64,000 nt of DNA, from NCBI RefSeq assembly GCF_013204885.1, contig NZ_JABMKX010000002.1:310001-374000 (forward strand), written 5' to 3'. The position numbers and the translations under genes are program-made. The notes beneath the pieces were generated by a model. It was not told the origin of the DNA and ran no database searches. It saw only the letters and a list, made by a program, of their open reading frames with translations. The stretch is from Paenibacillus tritici. Lineage in GTDB: Bacteria; Bacillota; Bacilli; Paenibacillales; Paenibacillaceae. Below are positions 9,012 through 20,031 of this stretch, in pieces. Within the stretch, counting starts at the first letter, position 1. Each line of letters begins with the position of its first letter.

Positions 9012-9923
9012 TCAGATAATGTTCATGACCTCGCGCGCCTGATTATCCAGCTCCTGGGCAGAGGTGGCAATCAACGTGAATTCATTCAGCGCCACTTGAA
9101 TCTGCTGCTGGCTTAGCTCCACATTATCCTGCACCAGATTTAATCCGGTCGATATTCTGCCTACCTCTTCGGTAATGGCCTGAACACTGTCCCGTACCTC
9201 GGTGATCTGATCCTGAACCATGGCGGAGAGCTTCCTTACTTCCTTGGCTACCACATCGAATCCCCGGCCGAACTCTCCGGCATGGGCTGCCTCAATGGCC
9301 GCGTTCAGCGCAAGCAGATGAGTCTGGGAGGCAATATCACGGATCGTCTGCACCACACCGCGGATCGCAGCCGCCTGCTTCTGGAGACTCAGCAGCGTTT
9401 CGGTATTCTCGCTCGACACCTCTGCAATCTTATCAATGCTCAGCAGCAGCTCCTGACTCCGCTCAATCCCTTTGTCGGCACGCTGATTCAGACTGTCCGC
9501 CATTCCCTGCATCAGCTCCACTACATGGCTCATGTTATTCTGTCTGTCCGTAATGTTGGTGGCTACCTTCGATACGCCAATGACATGGGTACCCGTCTCA
9601 TCGAACACCGGCATATAGGTGGCCTCCAGCCAGACCGAATTCCCCTCTGCGTCCATCCGTTCAATCTTGTCCTGAAAGCTCCGGCCCGCAAACAGATTCT
9701 GCCAGAACAACTCATATTCAGGGCTGTTTACGAACGAAGGGAAGCAGAGCTGCTTGTGCTGCATACCGTACATATCCTCTACCTTGTATTTTACCGATTG
9801 GGCAAAGATCTCATTCACATAGGCGACACGGCGGTCAAGATCGAACCGGATCATGGCGAGATTCTTTTCCAAGGCTTTGACAACCAATTCGTCTGTAACT
9901 ACCGGGTCTGCTGGATTTTCCAT
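9012..9923 (-). CDS. Soluble PAS-domain methyl-accepting chemotaxis protein
   Basis: This 303-residue protein has no membrane segment. Residues about 20-135 form a PAS domain (FDLDRRVAYVNEIF ... VIGVSKVATNITDRQ). After a helical linker comes the chemoreceptor hairpin tip, QTHLLALNAAIEAAHAGE then GRGFDVVAKEVRKLS, which contacts CheA and CheW. The protein ends about 75 residues after the tip, so the cytoplasmic coiled coil is short. The ligand is unknown; a PAS fold could bind haem, flavin or a metabolite. It is a single gene with a GGGAG site before the ATG and its own terminator. Confidence 0.85.
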   Translation of the reverse strand: MENPADPVVTDELVVKALEKNLAMIRFDLDRRVAYVNEIFAQSVKYKVEDMYGMQHKQLCFPSFVNSPEYELFWQNLFAGRSFQDKIERMDAEGNSVWLEATYMPVFDETGTHVIGVSKVATNITDRQNNMSHVVELMQGMADSLNQRADKGIERSQELLLSIDKIAEVSSENTETLLSLQKQAAAIRGVVQTIRDIASQTHLLALNAAIEAAHAGEFGRGFDVVAKEVRKLSAMVQDQITEVRDSVQAITEEVGRISTGLNLVQDNVELSQQQIQVALNEFTLIATSAQELDNQAREVMNII

Positions 9924-10052
9924 GTTGACTACTCCCTATATAACTCAATTTTTATCAAGATTCCGGACGGGTACCCTCATGATTCCTATATTCATATTAA
10001 CGGATGCCCGAAGCATTTGGATGATATTAATCTCACAAAAAAGTGTGCCGAA

Positions 10053-10427
10053 CTACTTCCTGGGGCCGTAATCCCCCATTTTAATTCCCCACACACTATC
10101 CTTCTGATAAGCGGCTGCTTCCTGAAGGCCCGGGAGCCTGGAATCCTGCGGATGATGCCGCTCCAGATACTGGACGAAGGCCCGGCGCAGACCGATCTCC
10201 TGCTCCAGCTTGTTGAACTCATTGGGATGCTTCTCCATCTCGGCAAGCGAGGGTTCCCAGCGTTCCAGATCAGCCGCCTCCGACTGTTCGGCACGGACTT
10301 TCACCGTAAGCTCCCGAAGCTCGCGGTAGGCTTTTTTGACTCTGGAAGAATAGACTTGCTTCTGGTTCAGGAAGGTTAACAGCGCCACAAGCAGCGCCAG
10401 TCCAACCCACATTATAACAGTACTCAC
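10053..10427 (-). CDS. Small membrane-anchored protein of unknown function
   Basis: The 124-residue product starts at a GTG with GGGAGG 8 nt upstream. Residues 4-20 (VIMWVGLALLVALLTFL) form one membrane helix. The rest is charged and predicted helical, with many Glu, Arg and Lys residues, consistent with a cytosolic coiled coil. No family is recognised. It lies alone between the chemoreceptor and a YfhD-like gene. Confidence 0.6.
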   Translation of the reverse strand: MSTVIMWVGLALLVALLTFLNQKQVYSSRVKKAYRELRELTVKVRAEQSEAADLERWEPSLAEMEKHPNEFNKLEQEIGLRRAFVQYLERHHPQDSRLPGLQEAAAYQKDSVWGIKMGDYGPRK

Positions 10428-10478
10428 TTAAGCAACCTCCCGGTTCAACATATCGTTCCATTATACACCGCCACGCAC

Positions 10479-10504
10479 AAAAATACCCCACTCGCGCGGG
10501 GTAT
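10479..10504 (-). terminator. Terminator after the YfhD-like gene
   Basis: ATACCCC pairs with GGGGTAT around an 8-nt loop. Read leftward it is followed by a T tract. It lies 49 bp past the stop of the gene at 10553. Confidence 0.65.
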
Positions 10505-10552
10505 CCGTTGCACAATTCGTTTGCTCATTTCTTCTTGACTTAGCCTGTAATC

Positions 10553-10741
10553 TCAGTCCTTCTTTATAATCTCTTCCAGCTGCCGTTTATCGGCCTCCCG
10601 TGAGCGATCCATCGCCTCTATATCATCGTGATCCGCTTCGGCCGCCGAGAATTCAACATCCTCCGCCTTTGCCTCATAGAGCATTTTCATTTTTTCCGTT
10701 TTGGAGAATATTTTCGAGTTTTCTCTATCCATTCCTGCCAT
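10553..10741 (-). CDS. Small YfhD-like protein
   Basis: The 62-residue, strongly acidic product has the segment EDVEFSAAEADHDDIEAM followed by AD-x-R. This resembles the short YfhD family of spore-forming Bacillales, whose function is unknown. GAGGGAG lies just before the ATG; a second in-frame ATG three codons on is also possible. It lies 26 bp downstream of the gene at 10768 and may share its transcript. The family assignment rests on a remembered pattern. Confidence 0.6.
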   Translation of the reverse strand: MAGMDRENSKIFSKTEKMKMLYEAKAEDVEFSAAEADHDDIEAMDRSREADKRQLEEIIKKD

Positions 10742-10767
10742 CAGCTCCCTCGTAAGTAGTCAGACCT

Positions 10768-11127
10768 TCAAATCATTCCGCCGGCTTCCTCAATAAGCGA
10801 CAAAGCCTGATCGTGGATGGCTGGATCCACAATGACCGTCAGCAGGATATCTCTGCCAGTCGGCCCGCCGTCCCCGCCGTGGCTCATCCCGCTGCCGCTC
10901 GTATGTGCCGCCGCTAAGATGCCCGCATGGTCACTGACCGCGGTCATGGAATCCATGCTCGCCAAATTGCCGGTAACCGGATTCACTCCCGACTGCTCCC
11001 CGGCTCCACCGAATCTGCTGAACCGGTCAATGGAGATCTCCTCAGCACGCAATGCCTGCAGTTTGCGGGAGACGCCTTCCGCTTCTTCCGGGGTTTTGAA
11101 GTACGCCAGTATACTTTTTTCAGACAT
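10768..11127 (-). CDS. Conserved hypothetical protein (YflT-like N-terminus?)
   Basis: The start was set at the ATG at 11127 (MSEKSILAYF), with AAGGCGGGG upstream. The 119-residue product has an N-terminal alpha/beta part (SILAYFKTPEEAEGVSRKL). A Gly/Ser/His-rich loop follows at about 75-93, then ILLTVIVDP and a C-terminal helix. The two sheet-helix halves suggest a ferredoxin-like fold, as seen in general-stress proteins that sense a hydrophobic cofactor, but this is only a resemblance. No signal peptide or membrane helix is present. Confidence 0.55.
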   Translation of the reverse strand: MSEKSILAYFKTPEEAEGVSRKLQALRAEEISIDRFSRFGGAGEQSGVNPVTGNLASMDSMTAVSDHAGILAAAHTSGSGMSHGGDGGPTGRDILLTVIVDPAIHDQALSLIEEAGGMI

Positions 11128-11599
11128 GGGAATTCCCCGCCTTCTACAATGGAATACATTCACCAAAGGTTACAGTCTATTTTGGATTTCAGGACAGGAA
11201 TTTATACGTTTGTTCAAGAAGCGGCTCCTTCAATTGGAGACAGATACGACCGGGACCTGCAAATCAGGTCCTAGTTCTCATATACCAATCATGTGAGTAT
11301 TTATGACAAAATACGATTTTTATATTTTTTTATTTTGTATATTCCTGTCTTTTATAGTCCTTTTTTATATTTAATAGCCGAAATATGTCACATTACATTT
11401 CATTGAAAAGAATTCGTTTTCAAAACTTTATAAATTTAGTGTGGATTTTACAAATAACCAGTGGTAAAATCTTCTTAATATTTTTCCTAGTAATCTTGAC
11501 GGAATAAAACCGGATTAATAGAAAAGGAGAATCCGCCTACTGTCTGAAGCAGGAGAGATGTGAGCCAGAACCAACATCATATTGTGGAGGGGATTACAT
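11128..11599. other. AT-rich regulatory gap upstream of the subtilase
   Basis: These 472 bp hold no convincing gene. GGACCTG/CAGGTCC forms a perfect 7-bp hairpin at 11253-11271. From about 11280 the sequence is very AT-rich. Possible promoter elements for the protease include TTGACG (11496-11501) spaced 17 bp from TAGAAA, but none stands out. Confidence 0.4.
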
Positions 11600-14500
11600 T
11601 TGGAGTGGACAAAACTACCTCGTAAGCTATCATTACTAACATTATCATTAGGCGTAACTGCAAGTCTAGTTCCGGGCGCGGCATTCGCCGCCAGCAGCCT
11701 GCAGACGCCGGTATCCAGCACTCATCTTCCAGCCTTGATTCAGAAGAATCAGCCTTTCATTTCTCCACAGATTAACACCAAATCCTCTAATCAGGTCCGG
11801 GTTATCGTTCAACTCAGCGGTCAGCCTGCCGCAGTCGGCAAATATGCCGCCAAGCAAGGAATCACTTCTCTCGCCAACACGGCCACTGAAGCTGCGGCGA
11901 AGAGTCAACAGGAGAAGGTGCTTGACCAGGCCGAAGCCAAAGGCATTGACCTGACCGTCAATTACAAGTATGACACCATCCTGAACGGCTTTGAAGTCAC
12001 TGTTCCGGCGGACAAGATCCCGGAGCTGGCCAAGCTCTCAGGTGTTACCTCCATCTATCCGAACAGCACCTGGTACGCTCTCCCTGATCAGACGGTTAGC
12101 GAAGTAACGTACAGAAACGACAATGCCCCCCTGAAGCAGATTCATGCTGATTGGGCAGCAGACCAAGGTCTCGACGGTGAAGGACTGAAAGTCGGTGTGA
12201 TCGACACCGGTGTTGACTATACGCACCCGGATATTGCCCCGGCTTATAAGGGCGGTTATGACTCCTTCTATCAGGACAATGATCCTTATGAAGAAGTTCC
12301 GTTGACTCCGGAAGAAGATATCGAATATGGTGTAGGCTATGCGGGAACTTACCACGGTACGCATGTAGCCGGCACTATCATCGGTCAGTATGCAGCCACA
12401 GGGGATGTTGCGCAAAAGGGCGTAGCTCCGGGAGCGGAACTGTACGTCTATAAAGTATTGGGCCGCAATCTTGAGAAGCCGAATACTTCCTCCGGATCTT
12501 CCGCTCAAGTCATTGACGGAATCGAACGTGCGGTGAAGGATGGCATGGATGTCATCAACTTGTCGCTCGGCTCCGATTCCGAGAAGGACGTGAATTCCCC
12601 GGACTCCATTGCGATTAATAATGCGGTACTCTCTGGAGTGACTGCTGTAATTGCTAATGGGAACAACGGGGAAGCGGGTTATTTCTCCATGGGCTCCCCG
12701 GCGGCCTCCCAATTGGGCATTTCAGTAGGTTCAGTGACCAGCCCTATTGACGCTTACTCCGGCGAATTCAAGGCAGAAATTGCAAACTCGGTAACTTCTG
12801 TTACTTACGATACCTATTTCCCATTCCATATGATGGCGTATGAGCTAGCAAACGATGATTTCGCAACTCTCATTGGCACAAAGCCTGTCCGAGTTGTATA
12901 TGCTGACCTTGGGGCAGAAGAAGATTACCCTGCAGAAGACATTAGCGGTTCCATCGTTTTGGTATCACGTGGTGAACTGGGTTTTGCAGACAAAATTGCG
13001 ATTGCAAAAGCCCATAATGCTAACGCTATCGTAATTTTCAACGGCAACGCCCAGAAGGTAGACGGTAAGAGTGAAGCTATTCTAGACGAAGACTACAAAG
13101 ACCGTAGTGACTTCATCGGTGTGAATTTAGGCAATGGATATCAGAACATTCCTACGTTTGACATCGAAGGCTCCAAAGGACGCAAGTTAGCCAGAGCAAT
13201 TCTGGCAAATGGTGATAATCCAACATATTTCACCTTTGGTTCAGAATATAACCATGAAATGACAACTGGTGATACAATGAGTAATTTCTCTTCATTAGGA
13301 CCGAACTTTGACGGCAATCTGAGCATCAAACCGGACATCGTTGCTCCTGGTGATGGAGTATTGTCTACATGGCCGGCTTATGGCAAAGGTCATCCAGAAA
13401 CAGATTATTCCAAAGCATACAATCGCATTAGCGGCACCAGCATGGCTACACCTCATGTGGCAGGTTTGTCCTTGCTGATCAAGCAGGCACACCCGGAATA
13501 CACTCCACTTGATATTCGCGCCGCGCTTGCCAATACAGCAGAACGGTTAATGTATCAAGACAGTCCGGAAGACCTTTATCTTCAAGGTCCTGGGCGCGCC
13601 AATGTAGAGAATGCTATCATTACTCCGGCACTGCTGCAATCGATTGAGCCAATCTCCATTCTGGACAAGAACTTTGTCCCGCAGAATGTGATTAACTACA
13701 ACCCTTCTACAAGCTTTGGCACACTGCTGCCTGGTTCTGAAGCTAGCCAAGTGCTGCAATTGAAAAATATGAGCGACACTGCCCTCACCTATTCTGCTTC
13801 CGTGGAATGGAACTATGGTGATCCAGAGCATGTCTCTGCAACCCTGGATCAATCATCGGTAACAGCCTCCGGTAAGAGTGCCTCCACCTTCAACCTGAAG
13901 GTTAACGTCGCTGCGGATACTGTGCCACAATCGCTGCAAGGCAATATCGTACTGAAGGCAGATGGTCAACCAAATCTTCCTACTCTGCACTTGCCGTTTG
14001 CTATCAGTGTAGATAAGACAACAGAACAGCCAAGTTGGGGTACTGGCATTCAAGAAGCTACACTGAGCCAACCAATCGTCTACACTAATTCAGGTGCGGT
14101 TCTGAACTACAAACTGAAAGCTAAGAATATTAACTACTATGAAGTGAATCTGGTTGGCCTTGATGATATCAAGAAAGGCTCCTTCCAGGTATCCACTACC
14201 GGTTCACCGGATAAATTCTTTGAGCCGGGCAGCTACACCACAGTTATAGGTGCCACTTATCATCCGTATGATCACAATGGTGACCCTATTCTGGACACCA
14301 ACGGTAACCCCGCAGTAGCAAGTATTACAGACGGGACTTACAAGCTTGAGATTCTTGGAATTACTGCTGAAGACAACACAAAGACTCCAATTAAGATTGA
14401 CTTGAATAATGATGAATACTACAGCACTTACACTTCATTCCGCTTTGTAACAGTCTCCGACAGTGGCAGCGGTGGCGGCGGTGGTGGAGGTGGCGGTACA

Positions 14501-15742
14501 GTGGTAACGCCGACTCCTGTTGTGGTTCCAGGCACGGTTAAGTCCCTAGTTGAAGAAGGGGTCCAGCAAGTAACGGTAACGCCTATAACTTCCTCGAAGG
14601 ATGGCGTGACAACAGTAACGGTAAGTGACAGCGATCTGAAGGCTGCTCTGGCCAAAGCCACTGCCACCAAGACAGCCGTTGTGATATCAGTAAGCACTCT
14701 TACTGACAAAGCTGCTGAATTGAGCTTGACGGCAGATCAGTTGAAATTGCTGGCCGGCCTTCAAGCTGGCAGCTCGATCATTGTAAATATTGGCGGATCT
14801 GCTGTATCCTTGCCGGTATCCCTGCTGGCAGCTTCTCCTGCAGGCCAGAGCTTGAAGCTTGTAATCAAGCAAGAGCCTGATGCAGCAGGCAAGCTGATTG
14901 CAGCTACTCCGGGTGCCAAGGTCATCGGAACCCCGGTATCCTTTGAAGCTTCATGGACTACAGCGACAGGCAGCACTTACTTGAACGTTCCAACCAACGT
15001 ATTCATTAAGCGCTCCTTCACTGTACCTGGTAAGATCGAACCGAAGACCGCAGGCGTACTCTTTGAAAAAGACGGACTGGTAACCCCGGTTGCTTCTGTC
15101 TTCTCACCTCAGGCAGATGGAACAACGATTGTTACGGTAAGCCGTCCGGGCTTCTCCGTGTATGGAGCAGTCAGCAAACCGGCAGCAGCTTTCACGGATA
15201 TCGCTTCTTCTAAAGCGTCTGACGCTATTCAGACTCTGGCCGACAAGCTGATTATCCAAGGCACCTCGGCAACGACCTTCTCGCCGCTGAGCAATCTGAC
15301 CCGTGCCGAGTTCACAGCACTGTTAACCCGTGCACTGGGTCTGCGTACCGATGCCAGCGTAACCTTCTCTGATGTGAAATCATCGGACTGGTATGCCAAG
15401 GATGTTGCGGCCGCTTCCAAAGCAGGTCTGATCCTGGGCATTGGCAACGGCAAGTTTGCTCCAACGCAAAAAGTAACCCGTCAGGAGCTCGCTGTCATTC
15501 TGGACAGAGCGCTGAAACTGACAGGAACTGAACTGAAGGCTGTCGCTAATCCTTCGTTCACTACGTACACTGACAGTGCCAACGTAGCACCTTATGCCAA
15601 GGACAGTCTGCAATCCCTAAGCAAAGCCGGCATCTTCGCCAGCGAATCAGGCATTGCATTCAATCCCAAAGCTCCGGCAACCCGTGAGACAGCAGCCGCT
15701 GCACTCTACGCATTGCTGAGCAAGAGCGGATTGATCGAGTAG
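11600..15742 (+). CDS. SLH-anchored subtilisin-like serine protease (Vpr-like)
   Basis: The chosen start is a TTG at 11600, 9 nt after GGAGG, giving about 1,380 residues. The order is: signal peptide ending GAAFA; I9-type propeptide (about 45-150); S8 catalytic domain with D202 (VIDTGVDYTHP), H255 (HGTHVAG) and S614 (GTSMATPHVAG); a PA domain inserted at about 400-540; Fn3-like beta domains; a run of Gly near residue 960; a Val/Thr-rich region; and three SLH domains from about 1197 to the end (FTDI, FSDVKSSDWY, FTTYTDS). Known Vpr-like enzymes are secreted proteases; the SLH repeats should hold this one on the pyruvylated cell wall. It is a single-gene unit with its own terminator. Confidence 0.93.
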   Translation: MEWTKLPRKLSLLTLSLGVTASLVPGAAFAASSLQTPVSSTHLPALIQKNQPFISPQINTKSSNQVRVIVQLSGQPAAVGKYAAKQGITSLANTATEAAAKSQQEKVLDQAEAKGIDLTVNYKYDTILNGFEVTVPADKIPELAKLSGVTSIYPNSTWYALPDQTVSEVTYRNDNAPLKQIHADWAADQGLDGEGLKVGVIDTGVDYTHPDIAPAYKGGYDSFYQDNDPYEEVPLTPEEDIEYGVGYAGTYHGTHVAGTIIGQYAATGDVAQKGVAPGAELYVYKVLGRNLEKPNTSSGSSAQVIDGIERAVKDGMDVINLSLGSDSEKDVNSPDSIAINNAVLSGVTAVIANGNNGEAGYFSMGSPAASQLGISVGSVTSPIDAYSGEFKAEIANSVTSVTYDTYFPFHMMAYELANDDFATLIGTKPVRVVYADLGAEEDYPAEDISGSIVLVSRGELGFADKIAIAKAHNANAIVIFNGNAQKVDGKSEAILDEDYKDRSDFIGVNLGNGYQNIPTFDIEGSKGRKLARAILANGDNPTYFTFGSEYNHEMTTGDTMSNFSSLGPNFDGNLSIKPDIVAPGDGVLSTWPAYGKGHPETDYSKAYNRISGTSMATPHVAGLSLLIKQAHPEYTPLDIRAALANTAERLMYQDSPEDLYLQGPGRANVENAIITPALLQSIEPISILDKNFVPQNVINYNPSTSFGTLLPGSEASQVLQLKNMSDTALTYSASVEWNYGDPEHVSATLDQSSVTASGKSASTFNLKVNVAADTVPQSLQGNIVLKADGQPNLPTLHLPFAISVDKTTEQPSWGTGIQEATLSQPIVYTNSGAVLNYKLKAKNINYYEVNLVGLDDIKKGSFQVSTTGSPDKFFEPGSYTTVIGATYHPYDHNGDPILDTNGNPAVASITDGTYKLEILGITAEDNTKTPIKIDLNNDEYYSTYTSFRFVTVSDSGSGGGGGGGGGTVVTPTPVVVPGTVKSLVEEGVQQVTVTPITSSKDGVTTVTVSDSDLKAALAKATATKTAVVISVSTLTDKAAELSLTADQLKLLAGLQAGSSIIVNIGGSAVSLPVSLLAASPAGQSLKLVIKQEPDAAGKLIAATPGAKVIGTPVSFEASWTTATGSTYLNVPTNVFIKRSFTVPGKIEPKTAGVLFEKDGLVTPVASVFSPQADGTTIVTVSRPGFSVYGAVSKPAAAFTDIASSKASDAIQTLADKLIIQGTSATTFSPLSNLTRAEFTALLTRALGLRTDASVTFSDVKSSDWYAKDVAAASKAGLILGIGNGKFAPTQKVTRQELAVILDRALKLTGTELKAVANPSFTTYTDSANVAPYAKDSLQSLSKAGIFASESGIAFNPKAPATRETAAAALYALLSKSGLIE

Positions 15743-15754
15743 TAGAAGAAACAT

Positions 15755-15806
15755 AAAAGGCTGTCCCATAGTCATGGATATGACTACTTGGGACAGCCTT
15801 TTGTTT
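15755..15806 (+). terminator. Strong terminator of the subtilase gene
   Basis: AAAAGGCTGTCCCA pairs with TGGGACAGCCTTTT, and inside it TAGTCAT pairs with ATGACTA. A TTTTGTTTG tail follows. It begins 13 bp after the stop. Confidence 0.85.
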
Positions 15807-15872
15807 GTTCATACAAGATTAATCTTAACACTGGAGGGTCCTGTGCCCCCATTCTGTTCACCATTAGGCGCA

Positions 15873-16055
15873 GATTGCATTTCATACAATAGATTTTGCT
15901 TTTATTCGTCCTAAAACTTTATCTAATGTATTTCATACATTTGAATTCCGGATAGATGCTCCAAAACACCTTTTTCACAAAATTCAATTGTACAAAGTAC
16001 CATAGATTGTATTTTTCGGCCGATTTTCAAGTCATCTACTGTACAAAGTACAATC
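15873..16055. repeat. 183-bp four-module palindromic element, copy A
   Basis: Four 15-bp imperfect palindromes start near offsets 0, +52, +114 and +162. The first two have a central TTC (ATTGCATTTCATACAAT, ATGTATTTCATACAT), and the last two a central AAA (TTGTACAAAGTACCA, TGTACAAAGTACA). The same layout and length recur at 38622 and 52330. It occupies the gap between the subtilase terminator and the dnaJ terminator; no gene is visible in this 451-bp gap. Confidence 0.75.
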
Positions 16056-16118
16056 AACAGGCTGGGACTCCCCTCCTTTCCTATTCGATTCCCTATATCT
16101 CCGCCACATCTACAAGAA

Positions 16119-16150
16119 GCGCCCCGCCTCCATCACTGGAGGCGGGGCGC
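16119..16150 (-). terminator. Terminator of the hrcA-grpE-dnaK-dnaJ operon
   Basis: A 13-bp GC stem (GCGCCCCGCCTCC with its exact complement) encloses a 6-nt loop, followed leftward by TTCTTG. It lies 44 bp past the dnaJ stop. The T tract is weak but the stem is very stable. Confidence 0.75.
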
Positions 16151-16193
16151 GGCTGTATCCTTGGTGTAACCATTATTCAATGCTATGAAAAGA

Positions 16194-17318
16194 TCAGTCC
16201 CCGCGGAACGCCCGCTTCACGCGGTCGAAGAACGACTGCTCCTGTTCATGCGTGTTCTCTCCATTGTAGGAGGCGAACTGGCGGAGCAGGTCCTTCTGCT
16301 CATCGCTGAGCTTGCTTGGCGTGACCACAATGACGCGGACATGCTGATCGCCGACGCCATTGCCGCGAAGATGAGGAACGCCCTTACCTTTGAGGCGGAA
16401 GAAGGTTCCGGTCTGGGTGCCCGCCGGAATCTTGAGCTTCACTTTTTCCGTCAGAGTAGGGATTTCAATCTCGTCACCGAGCGCCGCCTGAGCGAACGTT
16501 AAGGGAACCTCGCACATAATATCATCGTTCTCGCGTTCGAAGAAGTCATGATTCTTCACGCGGATCACAATGTACAGATCTCCGGCCGGGCCGCCGCGTG
16601 TGCCGCCTTCACCTTCACCGGTCATGCGCAGCTGTGCGCCGTCATCGACACCGGCAGGGATACGCACATGAATCTTGCGTTGCTTCTTAACCTTACCCTG
16701 ACCTGCGCAGGTGGTGCATTTCTCTTTGATGATCTTGCCTGTGCCGCTGCAGTGTGAGCAGGGACGGCGGTTACGCATCTGTCCAAGCGGTGTATTCTGC
16801 ACGAATTCCTGTTGTCCGCTGCCGTGGCATACCGAACAGGTCTCCGGCTTCGTGCCCGGCTTGGCACCGGAGCCGAAGCAGGTATCGCAGGTCTCCGTGC
16901 GCGGAATGGTAATATCGGTCTCTTTGCCGAACACCGCTTCCTTGAACTCAATGGTCATCGTATACTGCAAATCGCCGCCGCGCTGCGGTGCATTCGGATC
17001 ACGCCGTCCGCCGCCGCCGAAGAACATATCGAAGATATCGCCAAGACCGCCGAAATCTCCGCCACCGCCGCCAAAGCCGCCGCCCATCCCCTGATTAGGG
17101 TCAATATGTCCATATTGGTCATAACTTGCCCGCTGCTGTCCATCGCTGAGGACGTCATAAGCTTCCTTCACTTCTTTGAACTTAGCCTCAGCATCGCTGG
17201 CCTTATTCACATCCGGGTGATACTGGCGCGCCAGCTTGCGGTACGCCTTCTTCACTTCATCCTCTGAAGCATCTCTGCCGAGGCCCAGAATCTCATAATA
17301 ATCACGTTTATCTGCCAC
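16194..17318 (-). CDS. dnaJ: Chaperone protein DnaJ
   Basis: The start was set at a GTG at 17318 ([13 protein letters not shown]), 8 nt after GGAGG. The 374-residue product has the J domain with YHPDVN, a Gly/Phe-rich linker (about 75-105) and four zinc-finger motifs of CxxCxGxG type ([32 protein letters not shown]). C-terminal substrate-binding domains follow. DnaJ delivers unfolded proteins to DnaK and stimulates its ATPase. It is the last gene of the HrcA/CIRCE operon. Confidence 0.97.
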   Translation of the reverse strand: MADKRDYYEILGLGRDASEDEVKKAYRKLARQYHPDVNKASDAEAKFKEVKEAYDVLSDGQQRASYDQYGHIDPNQGMGGGFGGGGGDFGGLGDIFDMFFGGGGRRDPNAPQRGGDLQYTMTIEFKEAVFGKETDITIPRTETCDTCFGSGAKPGTKPETCSVCHGSGQQEFVQNTPLGQMRNRRPCSHCSGTGKIIKEKCTTCAGQGKVKKQRKIHVRIPAGVDDGAQLRMTGEGEGGTRGGPAGDLYIVIRVKNHDFFERENDDIMCEVPLTFAQAALGDEIEIPTLTEKVKLKIPAGTQTGTFFRLKGKGVPHLRGNGVGDQHVRVIVVTPSKLSDEQKDLLRQFASYNGENTHEQEQSFFDRVKRAFRGD

Positions 17319-17370
17319 TGCTTTCACCTCCGCACATCGTCAATTATCCCTATTTACAAGGTAAAAGGAA

Positions 17371-17403
17371 AGTCAAAACACGGGATGCCCCGGTCTTGAC
17401 CTT
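17371..17403 (-). terminator. Intercistronic hairpin between dnaK and dnaJ
   Basis: GTCAAnACnnGGG pairs with CCCnnGTnTTGAC around a short loop, followed leftward by a T-rich stretch. It may attenuate dnaJ relative to dnaK or stabilise the upstream message. Confidence 0.5.
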
Positions 17404-17437
17404 CCCTTCTGTCCAAAATAGAACTTATCGTTCAAGG

Positions 17438-19333
<1,896 letters not shown>

Positions 19334-19394
19334 TTATATTATAGTAGAATTGTGCTTCGCCATATCTTGCAGTCTTGCCTTATATAGAACAGAA

Positions 19395-19982
19395 CTACAT
19401 GCTGACTTTGACCATGGCCGGACGAAGAACTTTATCTTTCAGGAGATAGCCCTTCTGGACTTCTTCCGTCACGATACCTTCCCCGTACTCCTCGCTCTCC
19501 ACCTGCATGATCGCCTGATGATATTCAGGGTTAAAAGGCTGTCCTACCACTTCCATGGCTTCCAGTCCTTCAGACTTCAGGACTCCCTCCAGCTGGCGGA
19601 AAATCATATTCACGCCTTTGATAAACGCCTCGGAATCGGCACCTGCCGCCGGAGTAGCCAATGCGCGTTCAAAATTATCCATGACCGGAAGTAATTCGGT
19701 TACGAGCTTCGAGGTCGCATATTGCGCCAGCTCTTCCTTTTCTTTCTGGGTCCGGCGGCGGAAGTTATCGAAATCAGCCTGCACACGCAAGGTACGCGCC
19801 TGATGTTCATCTGCAAGCTCCTGCAGCCTTCTGTATTCCTCATTGTCTGAAGCCGCCTCGCCGGCCTCTTCAGCCGTAAATGAGCCGCTGTCTGCTCCAG
19901 CTTCAGCCTCATCGGCCGCCTGGTTCTCATTCACCTTAGGATCATTCTTCTCATTCATTTCTTGAACCTCTTCCTCTTTCAA
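19395..19982 (-). CDS. grpE: Nucleotide exchange factor GrpE
   Basis: The likely start is a TTG at 19982, 10 nt after AAGGAGG; the ATG eight codons later has a poorer site. The 195-residue product has an acidic disordered N-terminus, a long helical coiled coil (about 65-130, including RVQADFDNFRRRTQKEKEE) and a C-terminal beta domain (QPFNPEYHQAIMQVES, LKDKVLRPAMVKVS). GrpE dimers release ADP from DnaK. It lies second in the operon, 49 bp after hrcA. Confidence 0.96.
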   Translation of the reverse strand: MKEEEVQEMNEKNDPKVNENQAADEAEAGADSGSFTAEEAGEAASDNEEYRRLQELADEHQARTLRVQADFDNFRRRTQKEKEELAQYATSKLVTELLPVMDNFERALATPAAGADSEAFIKGVNMIFRQLEGVLKSEGLEAMEVVGQPFNPEYHQAIMQVESEEYGEGIVTEEVQKGYLLKDKVLRPAMVKVSM

Positions 19983-20031
19983 GTTGTCTTCACCTCCTTA
20001 GTATCATTCACGATGAACAATTACACTCTGT

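Noticed and set aside
12038..12712. 224-codon frame opposite the subtilase gene
   Set aside because: Antisense to the catalytic domain, which has the intact Asp/His/Ser triad; no other support.
15873..16055. CRISPR array
   Set aside because: The repeated units are palindromic modules with fixed unequal spacing (about 52, 62 and 48) and the same layout at three loci. There are no direct repeats with unique spacers and no cas genes.
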